Source: Lachnoclostridium sp. UBA1781 (GTDB lineage: Bacteria; Bacillota; Clostridia; Lachnospirales; Lachnospiraceae). From it: DNA of 7,774 bases. Below, piece by piece: positions 1-5,818 of this stretch (positions are counted from its first letter, which is position 1; each line of letters starts with the position of its first letter). The notes under the pieces are model-generated. The model was not told the DNA's origin. It did not search any database and worked only from the letters and a program-made list of their open reading frames with translations. The stretch lies in contig DCGJ01000067.1 of the NCBI GenBank assembly GCA_002315495.1, positions 1 through 7,774 on the forward strand. Reading direction: 5' to 3'. The position numbers and the translations under genes are program-made.

Positions 1-2
1 TA

Positions 3-209
3 GCGGATGAAATAACCCAATCCTTTGACACGAGCCAATATGTTGGAAAAACATATTCGATGTCATTTGAAGAAAGCGAAATGGACGGGAAAAGAGTCAT
101 CTGGATTTATCTGATGGAAGATGATATGCCTGTTACAGGCTTATCCGGAAGCTACTGGCCCGAGGATGGAACTTTATGGATCGCCGGTGCATCCTATCAT
201 AAAAAATAA
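3..209 (+). CDS. C-terminal end of an unrecognised protein (5' end outside window)
   Basis: An open frame enters the window at base 3 and runs 68 codons to a TAA at 207-209. The visible tail contains SFDTSQYVGKTYSMSFEESE, then VIWIYLMEDDMPVTGLSGSYW, and ends in GASYHKK. It is rich in acidic and aromatic residues and looks like a soluble beta-rich domain. No membrane segment, catalytic motif or family signature is visible, so no function is assigned. A strong intrinsic terminator begins four bases after the stop, so this is the last gene of its transcription unit. That it is coding is supported by the uninterrupted frame and the well-placed terminator. The identity is unknown. Confidence 0.7.
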   Translation, partial: ADEITQSFDTSQYVGKTYSMSFEESEMDGKRVIWIYLMEDDMPVTGLSGSYWPEDGTLWIAGASYHKK

Positions 210-212
210 ATC

Positions 213-267
213 AAGCGGGAGCAGCGAGCTTTTCTAAAGAATTGCTCCGACTGTTCCCGCTTTTGTT
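213..267 (+). terminator. Intrinsic terminator after the upstream gene, abutting the ABC operon ribosome binding site
   Basis: AAGCGGGAGCAG (213-224) pairs with CTGTTCCCGCTT (251-262), giving 12 pairs including one G.U. A shorter inner pairing around CGAGC/GCTC may extend it. The 3' arm runs into CTTTTGTT. The GGAGG of the next gene begins only a few bases later (271), so transcripts that reach the ABC operon from upstream must read through this hairpin. No convincing promoter lies between hairpin and gene. Confidence 0.85.
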
Positions 268-279
268 CGTGGAGGAATG

Positions 280-939
280 ATGTTTTTATCTTGTGAGAAG
301 CTGTCAAAAAACTACTGGGTTGGTGATCAGAAAGTAACGGCCTTGGATCAGGTCGATTTTTTCGTTGAAAAAGGTGAGTATGTGGCTATTGTGGGTGAAT
401 CCGGAAGTGGGAAATCCACCTTGCTAAACTTAATTGGGATGATTGATACACCAACCGAAGGACGTATTTATCGTAATCGATTTTATGATGAGATGTCTGA
501 AATTGAGAAGGCTAGATTCCGCAACAAAGAGCTTGGTTATGTTTTCCAATCCTTTTTTGTTGAACCGAGCTATTCGGTGTTTCGAAATGTAGAGATACCT
601 TTGTTGATACAAGGAATAGACAAAGAGATTAGAAAGAAAAAGGTCGAAGAAGCACTTGAAAGTGTTGGACTAGTTCACCGAGCGAATCATAAGGCTTCGG
701 ATTTGTCTGGAGGTGAACGTCAAAGAGTTTGTATTGCGAGGGCTATCGTTACAGGACCGTCACTTTTGTTGGCTGATGAGCCTTGTGGTAATCTCGATTC
801 GAATAATACGAAAGGTGTTCTGGACCTCTTTCAGAAACTAAACGATGAGGGCACAACCATACTGATGGTTACGCATTCAGAAATTGATGCGCAAAGGGCT
901 AAGAGAATTGTTCGATTAATGGATGGAAGGATACTATAG
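280..939 (+). CDS. ABC transporter ATP-binding protein (MacB/LolD/BceA-like)
   Basis: This is the cytoplasmic ATPase of an FtsX-type ABC transporter and probably powers the two permeases encoded directly downstream. Numbered from the ATG at 280 (219 residues), it shows Walker A GESGSGKST at 39-47, Q-loop Gln90, signature LSGGE at 142-146, Walker B LLLADE at 162-167 with D-loop GNLD at 170-173, and switch His199. The length is normal for this family. One oddity is ADEPCGNLD, where the usual Thr is Cys. The frame also has an ATG at 277, but GGAGG (271-275) leaves only one base before it and four before 280, so 280 is preferred. This family exports or senses peptides and antibiotics, or handles lipoproteins. 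No histidine kinase or response regulator of a Bce-type module is present here, so the substrate is unknown. Confidence 0.93.
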   Translation: MFLSCEKLSKNYWVGDQKVTALDQVDFFVEKGEYVAIVGESGSGKSTLLNLIGMIDTPTEGRIYRNRFYDEMSEIEKARFRNKELGYVFQSFFVEPSYSVFRNVEIPLLIQGIDKEIRKKKVEEALESVGLVHRANHKASDLSGGERQRVCIARAIVTGPSLLLADEPCGNLDSNNTKGVLDLFQKLNDEGTTILMVTHSEIDAQRAKRIVRLMDGRIL

Positions 940-2120
940 TGAAGGCTTGTTTGTTATGGTTGGGTGAGCTAAAGGTAAAGAGGGGCTTTTTTGTTCTTTT
1001 CTGGTTTTTGTTTGTTTTATTATCATCAACATGTTTTGCTGCATTTTCATTACTGTTTCAGGTGGATGATGTAATTACGAGTTTTGTCGGTGAGTGGGAC
1101 CTGAATTATATTCTTATTAGAGAAAACGAAGAGCAGAACGAAACTGGAGAGGTGAAACAGCTGATTCGCGAACTGGGGTATCAGACTGGATATGTAAACT
1201 ATACGATTAATCCGGAGGATTTTGGTTTTTTTCGGTATGTGCAAACCGATTCGATGACGGATCCAAAGGACACGTATGGAGCTGCAGAATGCTATATTAA
1301 TGGACAGAATTTACGCTTAACACGAATGAATGAGCGAATCATTGAAGGGCAGGGATACTATGAATCTGAGGAGATGCTTATCTGGGTGTCCGACTATGCT
1401 GCGAAACAAAAGGATATTCATGTGGGGGACTACTTAAAAACTGTTGAGGTAGAGTATCCTGTTGAAGATGATTTTATACTCCCTTCCATTTTGGTGGCAG
1501 GCGTGTATTCCTTTGATGAATCTGATAGAAGAATGTTGTTTGTTCTAAATGAGGCAAGCCTAAAGGCTGTGTTTAACCCTGAGAGTGAAATGGGTGAGAT
1601 TTACAGTATATATGCTCCTAACTACTCAACTGAAAAATCAATAATAGAAGTTCTGGAAGACAAGGGTGTTAATTGCACCTATGAAGTAAGTTGGAACCAA
1701 GAGATTATTAGAATACAATATGTGGTCTGGGTTATTGTTTTTTGTGTTGTGTTATTATCAGCCTTCGTTGTTTTCTCGCTTGTTAGAACCTACTGTAATA
1801 ACCGAAAACGATATTATGCAATGCTGTCCCTATTGGGCAATCCTTGGTGGGCGAATTTTGGAATATGCTGTGGAACATGGATGACAATGTTTTTGGTTGC
1901 AATTCCGTTTGGAGCCATTTTGGCGATACCATTTGTAAATTATATAAATGGAATTCTTTTAGGAATTACCGAAGATGCAAATGTTCATTATCGTTTTTGG
2001 GGTGGGGAGAGTCTTGTCGTTGTTGTTATACTAATTCTCAATATCATTATTAGCTGTGCGTTATGTCTGACAAAATCTCATGACGATTTGACAATGTATC
2101 TTCGGGAGGAAAGAGAATAA
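939..2120 (+). CDS. FtsX-like ABC transporter permease, first subunit
   Basis: This is a membrane subunit of the ABC transporter. The GTG start at 939 overlaps the TAG of the ATPase gene by one base, which suggests translational coupling, and GGAAGGA (925-931) sits seven bases upstream. The 393-residue protein has the FtsX/MacB layout. One membrane helix (about 17-41) is followed by an extracytoplasmic domain of about 215 residues, then three helices near 260-284, 306-335 and 357-378. The segment RYYAMLSLLGNPWW (291-304) after helix 2 matches the conserved cytoplasmic loop (usually LRALGA-like) that contacts the ATPase. The ectodomain sequence gives no substrate clue. Base composition is distinctly AT-rich compared with the downstream genes. 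The fold assignment is firm and the substrate unknown. Confidence 0.9.
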   Translation: MKACLLWLGELKVKRGFFVLFWFLFVLLSSTCFAAFSLLFQVDDVITSFVGEWDLNYILIRENEEQNETGEVKQLIRELGYQTGYVNYTINPEDFGFFRYVQTDSMTDPKDTYGAAECYINGQNLRLTRMNERIIEGQGYYESEEMLIWVSDYAAKQKDIHVGDYLKTVEVEYPVEDDFILPSILVAGVYSFDESDRRMLFVLNEASLKAVFNPESEMGEIYSIYAPNYSTEKSIIEVLEDKGVNCTYEVSWNQEIIRIQYVVWVIVFCVVLLSAFVVFSLVRTYCNNRKRYYAMLSLLGNPWWANFGICCGTWMTMFLVAIPFGAILAIPFVNYINGILLGITEDANVHYRFWGGESLVVVVILILNIIISCALCLTKSHDDLTMYLREERE

Positions 2121-3491
2121 ATGAAGCAGAAGGATATTTTGTCTTTTTCAATATATGATTTGCGCCAAAAGAAGCGTTTCCGGAGTCGTATGATAATGGG
2201 AATCGGTGCTGTTGAGTTTTTGCTGATTTTATGGTTTATCCTTCAGATAGGCCTTACGTCTGTATATGAAAGGATTGAAAATGAGAACCTTTCTGATAAC
2301 AGTCTAATAGGTTATGTATCACTTTCTGACGAGCAGAGTGACGAAAAAACGATACTTGATGCTGTCGAAGTATACCCGGATCGTTTTACCGGTGAAACCC
2401 TCACAGCGGGTGTTGTTAACATACCGGAATACTTATTTCGCGAGGACTGGATATTTGTCAATATGAAATATGTCGAGTTAAGATGCGAGGAACAAACCTT
2501 TTGTGGAGAAAATGATTATTCCTATGATTTTGATAAGATCGCAGGAAAGGAGTATCGCAAAGGACAATATTCAGTTCCGTTGAATCTAGCTGTGGTAGAC
2601 TCGAAGCAATGGCTTGGAACAAATGACCTGGAAGAGTATTATCACAAATATAAGGACGCCTATGATGATGGAATAATTGCCGGAAAAAATTCGGTTGATA
2701 AGGATCAGATTATCATTTCTGATTATATGCTTGAGAAAATGGGTATAGAAGACGATCAGTTTGAATCACTTATCGGTAAGGAAATCGATATCAGTTGCGA
2801 TGGGATAATCTTAATTAAGGGGAAAGAACTTGTAGGGATTGTGGATAGTAGATTGTTTTATCTTAGTGGGATAAAAGGGGATCCACAGGTAATACTCGGA
2901 ATTGAACGGCAAGAATATGGAGTGTGGGGGATTGACACAATGGATGTTCGATTACCCATTAAGAGTTATTCGGATGCGGAGTGGCTGTGGACAAGGTTTC
3001 TTATGGAGGATTATGGAAACTATTCCTTCTCTGCAGCGGCGACAGTTTCTTCACTGGATACTGTAGCTACAACCCAAAAGGTGGTTGTTGGACTGCTCAA
3101 TACTTTTGGAGTTTTTATTTGTTCGATAGTACTTTTTGGACTAGTATGTTTTATGGCTAATGATGTAAAGAGCAGAGAGTATTTCTATGGAATGCTAAAT
3201 ATATGCGGGATGAATCGACGTGAGATATGCACAGTTCATTTTTACGAGGTTGCAATTGTGTGGGCGGTTGGATTTGTCGTTGGATTAATAAGCGCGTGTT
3301 CGGTTTATCTACTGGTTCAAAGTACTCTGTACAAAATCATGAGTATAACTGAAAAACCACCAATAAGTAGTTACTTTTCCAGCATAATGATTGGTGGTGG
3401 AATAGGGCTTGTTTTCTTTGTCGGAATTGAGTTACTGCTTGTTGTCTTTTGTTTATCACGAAGCTCGATTCGTCAGATGATGGAAGCGTAG
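2121..3491 (+). CDS. FtsX-like ABC transporter permease, second subunit
   Basis: This is the partner permease. Its ATG follows the previous stop with no gap, and GGGAGGA (2104-2110) lies ten bases upstream. The protein has 456 residues: one helix at about 24-46, a large extracytoplasmic domain to about residue 320, then helices near 322-346, 373-399 and 420-445. FYGMLNICGMNRREI (355-369) is the conserved FtsX coupling loop after helix 2. The two permeases are unequal in size and their ectodomains look unlike each other, so a heterodimer with the ATPase is likely. In sampled 60-base stretches I count 23 (2281-2340) and 21 (2641-2700) G or C, against 35 in a stretch of the next gene (3841-3900). 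The cassette may therefore have been acquired by transfer. Confidence 0.9.
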   Translation: MKQKDILSFSIYDLRQKKRFRSRMIMGIGAVEFLLILWFILQIGLTSVYERIENENLSDNSLIGYVSLSDEQSDEKTILDAVEVYPDRFTGETLTAGVVNIPEYLFREDWIFVNMKYVELRCEEQTFCGENDYSYDFDKIAGKEYRKGQYSVPLNLAVVDSKQWLGTNDLEEYYHKYKDAYDDGIIAGKNSVDKDQIIISDYMLEKMGIEDDQFESLIGKEIDISCDGIILIKGKELVGIVDSRLFYLSGIKGDPQVILGIERQEYGVWGIDTMDVRLPIKSYSDAEWLWTRFLMEDYGNYSFSAAATVSSLDTVATTQKVVVGLLNTFGVFICSIVLFGLVCFMANDVKSREYFYGMLNICGMNRREICTVHFYEVAIVWAVGFVVGLISACSVYLLVQSTLYKIMSITEKPPISSYFSSIMIGGGIGLVFFVGIELLLVVFCLSRSSIRQMMEA

Positions 3492-3501
3492 GAGTATGCA
3501 G

Positions 3502-4440
3502 ATGTCAGTTGTCTTTCACTATTGCAAAACCAATGATTACCTCATTTCCGGTACGAAGGGCAAGCTTCTTCTGGATACCGCTCCTTGCGGGGAAATGCTG
3601 CATTTTCAAGAGGCAATCTGTGACTTGGGAGTGTCTCCTTCGGAGATTTCCTATGTTCTTCTGACGCACTTTCATGCGGACCATGTGGGAATTGCGCAGG
3701 AGATTGCAAACCTTGGGCCGACGGTGGTTTGTGTCGATTTGCAGTTACCATATCTTCGAAAATGGAATGAACAGATAGCAACTTCAGGGGAGGAGATTGT
3801 CCCGATTGAGGAGGACAAGCTTCGAGTGATTAGCATCGAGGACAGCCGCGCATTTCTCGCAGAGCTTGGAATCGAGGGTGAACTTGTGCACACACCGGGA
3901 CATACGGAGGACAGCATCTCGCTCGTGTTGGATTCCGGAGACATGTTTGTCGGAGACCTGACACCGAATCGTACGGGGTATAAACCGAACCCGGAGGAGA
4001 GGGCTTCCTGGGATAAGCTTAACACCTGCAAGTCGGTGAAATTGAATGGGCAGCTTAACACCTGCAAGTCGGTGAAATCGAATGGGCAGCTTAACACCTG
4101 CAAGTCGGGGCGCATTTTCTATGGACACGGCCCGGCGGAGGAGCAGCTTAACACCTGCAAGTCGAAGAAAGCGAAAGGCCTGCTTAACACCTGCAAGTCG
4201 AGGAGCCTCTTCTTTTGGAGAAAACCGAAGAAGGAGAATCAAAAGTCTTCGGAGCAGGAGCTTTTCAATCTGGTAAAGCAGATAATGAAAATGATCGACA
4301 AACGCTACAGCATGGATAAAATCGTGGAGAAGACCGGGGCCGACCGGACCTTTGTGGAGGATGTCAACCGCATGTATCTGACGCACCGCAATGTGGGCGT
4401 GCAGGGCATTTTAGACCGGATAGAAATCAAAAATCGATAG
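3502..4440 (+). CDS. MBL-fold metallo-hydrolase with in-frame repeat insertions and C-terminal helix-turn-helix-like tail
   Basis: This is a predicted cytoplasmic metal-dependent hydrolase of the metallo-beta-lactamase superfamily; the substrate is not deducible. Numbered from the ATG at 3502 (312 residues), the full metal-ligand set is present: THFHADH with His56, His58, Asp60 and His61; PGHT with His134; GD with Asp152; and YGHGP with His209. Three LNTCKS repeats (173-178, 185-190, 197-202) precede His209 and two (216-221, 228-233) follow it. Each lies in frame, so the protein is probably still made and folded. The tail from about residue 249 is helical, and YSMDKIVEKTGADRTFVEDV resembles a helix-turn-helix. 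An ATG at 3496 is also in frame, but GGAG at 3491-3494, which overlaps the permease stop, is one base from it and seven from 3502. The gene is close enough to be co-transcribed with the ABC operon, but its composition differs sharply. Confidence 0.9.
   Translation: MSVVFHYCKTNDYLISGTKGKLLLDTAPCGEMLHFQEAICDLGVSPSEISYVLLTHFHADHVGIAQEIANLGPTVVCVDLQLPYLRKWNEQIATSGEEIVPIEEDKLRVISIEDSRAFLAELGIEGELVHTPGHTEDSISLVLDSGDMFVGDLTPNRTGYKPNPEERASWDKLNTCKSVKLNGQLNTCKSVKSNGQLNTCKSGRIFYGHGPAEEQLNTCKSKKAKGLLNTCKSRSLFFWRKPKKENQKSSEQELFNLVKQIMKMIDKRYSMDKIVEKTGADRTFVEDVNRMYLTHRNVGVQGILDRIEIKNR
4017..4200 (+). repeat. Five exact 19-base direct repeats inside the MBL-fold gene
   Basis: GCTTAACACCTGCAAGTCG occurs without any change at 4017-4035, 4053-4071, 4089-4107, 4146-4164 and 4182-4200. 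The starts are 36, 36, 57 and 36 bases apart, so three of the four spacers are exactly 17 bases and one is 38. The first two spacers differ at one base (gtgaaattgaatgggca and gtgaaatcgaatgggca). The 17-base spacer between copies 4 and 5 has an unrelated sequence, and the 38-base spacer encodes the conserved YGHGP segment. All spacings are multiples of three, and every copy reads LNTCKS. The unit includes an imperfect dyad, ACCTGCAAGT. Four of its six frames are free of stops (LNTCKS, LTPASR, RLAGVK, DLQVLS). I see no further copy elsewhere in the window and do not recognise a named repeat family. Confidence 0.95.
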
Positions 4441-4444
4441 GGTG

Positions 4445-4473
4445 TTGACAGTAGTCCGGTTCGGTGCTATGAT
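4445..4473 (+). promoter_or_regulatory. Near-consensus sigma-A promoter for the rsgA leader transcript
   Basis: TTGACA (4445-4450), a spacer of exactly 17 bases, and TATGAT (4468-4473) begin four bases after the MBL gene's stop codon. This differs from consensus at only one base, so initiation at about 4480 should be strong. It drives a 20-codon leader ORF, a terminator and then rsgA. A strong promoter placed ahead of a terminator fits control by attenuation rather than by initiation. Confidence 0.88.
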
Positions 4474-4516
4474 GAGCCCGTTCGAAACAATTACGAAAGA
4501 AAGCGAGGTTAACAAG

Positions 4517-4579
4517 ATGACTGTTATGAAGAGAATGAATCGAACTGAATTTTGGAATACCTCGGCTTATGTGAAATAG
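4517..4579 (+). CDS. 20-residue leader peptide of the rsgA attenuator
   Basis: The short ORF reads MTVMKRMNRTEFWNTSAYVK and stops at TAG 4577-4579. GCGAGG (4503-4508) lies eight bases before the ATG, a normal ribosome binding site. It sits about 37 bases downstream of the predicted transcription start and just ahead of the terminator. The codons from Asn14 to Ala17 are the strand that can pair with the terminator's 5' arm. No run of one amino acid is present, so starvation-type attenuation like trp or his is less likely than stalling caused by a ribosome-targeting drug or general slow elongation. The peptide itself probably has no function beyond being translated. Confidence 0.68.
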   Translation: MTVMKRMNRTEFWNTSAYVK

Positions 4580-4601
4580 GTTTATTTTTGTTTGTCTATT
4601 T

Positions 4602-4629
4602 GCCGCGGCATTCTTGCTGCGGCTTTTTT
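4602..4629 (+). terminator. Intrinsic terminator in the rsgA leader (attenuator)
   Basis: GCCGCGGCA (4602-4610) and TGCTGCGGC (4615-4623) form nine pairs including one G.U around a four-base loop, TTCT. A run of six T follows (4624-4629). It lies 112 bases before rsgA, far from the end of the MBL gene, and separates the strong promoter at 4445-4473 from rsgA. It would also stop transcripts arriving from the ABC operon and MBL gene. Confidence 0.9.
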
Positions 4630-4740
4630 ATTTGGTTGTGATGCCGGCCAAAGCGACAACTGTGACGGGATATTCCGAAACGCTTGATTCATTCTTTTTA
4701 ACCAAACCACACACAGAAAGACAAGAGGATCAAGAAGAAA

Positions 4741-5760
4741 ATGAACACTATTTTAAACAAAACAGAAACAAATGAAGATAACATGAAGGCAGAATGCATC
4801 GGGCAGATTTCGGAGATTCAGAAGAATTGCTTTATGGTTCGATCTCACGGAGAAGAGCTTCGGGCAACCCTTCGCGGTCGCTTTTATTCCGAACAGTTGG
4901 AACTCCCGGTAGTCGGGGATTATGTGAAGTTTCGTTTCAACCCGGCCGGCGATTCCGTGATTAACGAGGTCTGCGAGCGGAGAAGCTTCCTGAAGCGTCC
5001 CGACCAGTCCGGGCATTCCATCGGATTCGTGAAGACGATGCAGGAACAGGTTATGGTCGCGAATTTTGATTATGTTTTTATCGTCACTTCCATGAACGAT
5101 AACTACAACTACAATCGAATCGCGCGCTACGTATCGATGACCCTTCAAGGAAATGGAACCCCGGTTGTAATCCTTACGAAGGTGGATCTTTGTGCGAATC
5201 CGGGACCTTATATTCGCGAGATTGAGGATTTGTCCGACAAGGTTCGTGTGCACACCATCAGCGCGCTTTACGGAATCGGCTTAGACGAAATTTCAGAGTA
5301 TGTGAAACCGAATGTGACCATCGCAATTCTCGGCTCCTCCGGTGTAGGGAAGTCCACTTTGGTAAATGCGCTGGCTGGGGAAGAAGTGATGAAGACCTCG
5401 GAGATTCGCGAAGAGGATTCCAAGGGACGCCACACTACGACTTACCGCCAGATGATTGAGCTTGCAAATGGCTGCCTCGTGATTGATACGCCGGGCATGC
5501 GAGAGCTTGGAATGTGCGGCGTGGGAGAGGGTATTGATGAAACCTTCTCCGATATTACCGAGCTCATTTCCTGCTGTCGGTTTAGTGACTGTAAGCATCA
5601 AACCGAGCCGGGCTGCGCAATTATTGCTGCAATCGAAGCGGGTGAACTTTCGGAAGAGCGCTACGAACTGTATCAGTCTCTTCATCGCGAAAGCAACAAG
5701 GCCGCATTGATGAAATCGGTGGCAAGACAGAGAAAGATTTTGAACAAAAAGAAGAGATAA
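4741..5760 (+). CDS. rsgA: Ribosome small-subunit-dependent GTPase A (RsgA/YjeQ/YloQ family)
   Basis: This is a circularly permuted GTPase that acts in the cytoplasm in late 30S ribosomal subunit maturation. The 339 residues carry an N-terminal OB-fold region (about 17-80) and then the permuted G motifs: G4 TKVD at 146-149, G5 SAL at 174-176, G1 GSSGVGKST at 198-206, the switch segment GRHTTT at 229-234 and G3 DTPG at 249-252. The C-terminal zinc knuckle is intact (Cys279, Cys284, His286, Cys292), followed by a basic tail ending in NKKKR. GAGGA at 4725-4729 lies eleven bases before the ATG. A second Met at residue 15 would remove a polar extension and bring the start closer to the usual family start, so 4783 is an alternative. 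The neighbours are not the pknB/rpe genes often beside housekeeping rsgA, so this may be a second, inducible copy. The upstream attenuator supports regulated expression. Confidence 0.93.
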   Translation: MNTILNKTETNEDNMKAECIGQISEIQKNCFMVRSHGEELRATLRGRFYSEQLELPVVGDYVKFRFNPAGDSVINEVCERRSFLKRPDQSGHSIGFVKTMQEQVMVANFDYVFIVTSMNDNYNYNRIARYVSMTLQGNGTPVVILTKVDLCANPGPYIREIEDLSDKVRVHTISALYGIGLDEISEYVKPNVTIAILGSSGVGKSTLVNALAGEEVMKTSEIREEDSKGRHTTTYRQMIELANGCLVIDTPGMRELGMCGVGEGIDETFSDITELISCCRFSDCKHQTEPGCAIIAAIEAGELSEERYELYQSLHRESNKAALMKSVARQRKILNKKKR

Positions 5761-5766
5761 AGAATA

Positions 5767-5800
5767 CCCCATCCCGTTTAAGCGGGATGGGGCGTTTTTT
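5767..5800 (+). terminator. Intrinsic terminator after rsgA, shared with the convergent mecA-like gene
   Basis: CCCCATCCCG (5767-5776) and CGGGATGGGG (5783-5792) form a perfect 10-bp stem with a six-base loop, followed by CG and six T (5795-5800). It lies six bases after the rsgA stop. On the minus strand the same hairpin is followed by TATTCTTT, a weaker tract, so it may also stop mecA transcripts ending at 5819. Confidence 0.95.
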
Positions 5801-5818
5801 GTAGTAATGAATTGTCTA

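Larger units (their letters stand above)
4504..4629 (+). promoter_or_regulatory. Ribosome-mediated transcription attenuator upstream of rsgA
   Basis: Four segments show mutually exclusive pairing. Segment 1, CGAGGT (4504-4509), contains the leader ORF's Shine-Dalgarno sequence and pairs perfectly with ACCTCG (4559-4564). Segment 2, GAATACCTCGGC (4555-4566), lies inside the leader ORF and pairs at 10 of 12 positions with segment 3, GCCGCGGCATTC (4602-4613), which includes the 5' arm of the terminator. Segment 3 also pairs with segment 4, TGCTGCGGC (4615-4623), to form the terminator. A ribosome that stalls early in the leader would block 1:2 and free segment 2 to pair with 3, allowing read-through. 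One that finishes the ORF would cover segment 2 and allow termination. The pairings are seen in the sequence; the mechanism is inferred. Confidence 0.72.

Noticed and set aside
4017..4200. CRISPR-like array (19-base repeats with 17-base spacers)
   Set aside because: The repeats are too short, two spacers are almost identical, one spacer has a different length and encodes the conserved YGHGP enzyme motif, and the whole array is in frame within an intact gene.
4082..4276. 64-codon plus-strand frame with LTPASR repeats
   Set aside because: It is a shifted reading of the same repeats inside the MBL gene, with no ribosome binding site.
3672..4386. Long open frames on the minus strand across the MBL gene
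   Set aside because: They lie antisense to a gene with a complete set of metal ligands. They stay open partly because the repeat has no stops in those frames (DLQVLS, RLAGVK), and their sequence is otherwise low-complexity.
4641..4775. 44-codon ORF starting ATG at 4641 and overlapping the rsgA start
   Set aside because: There is no ribosome binding site before its ATG. It overlaps rsgA out of frame, and the sequence is compatible with plain leader RNA.
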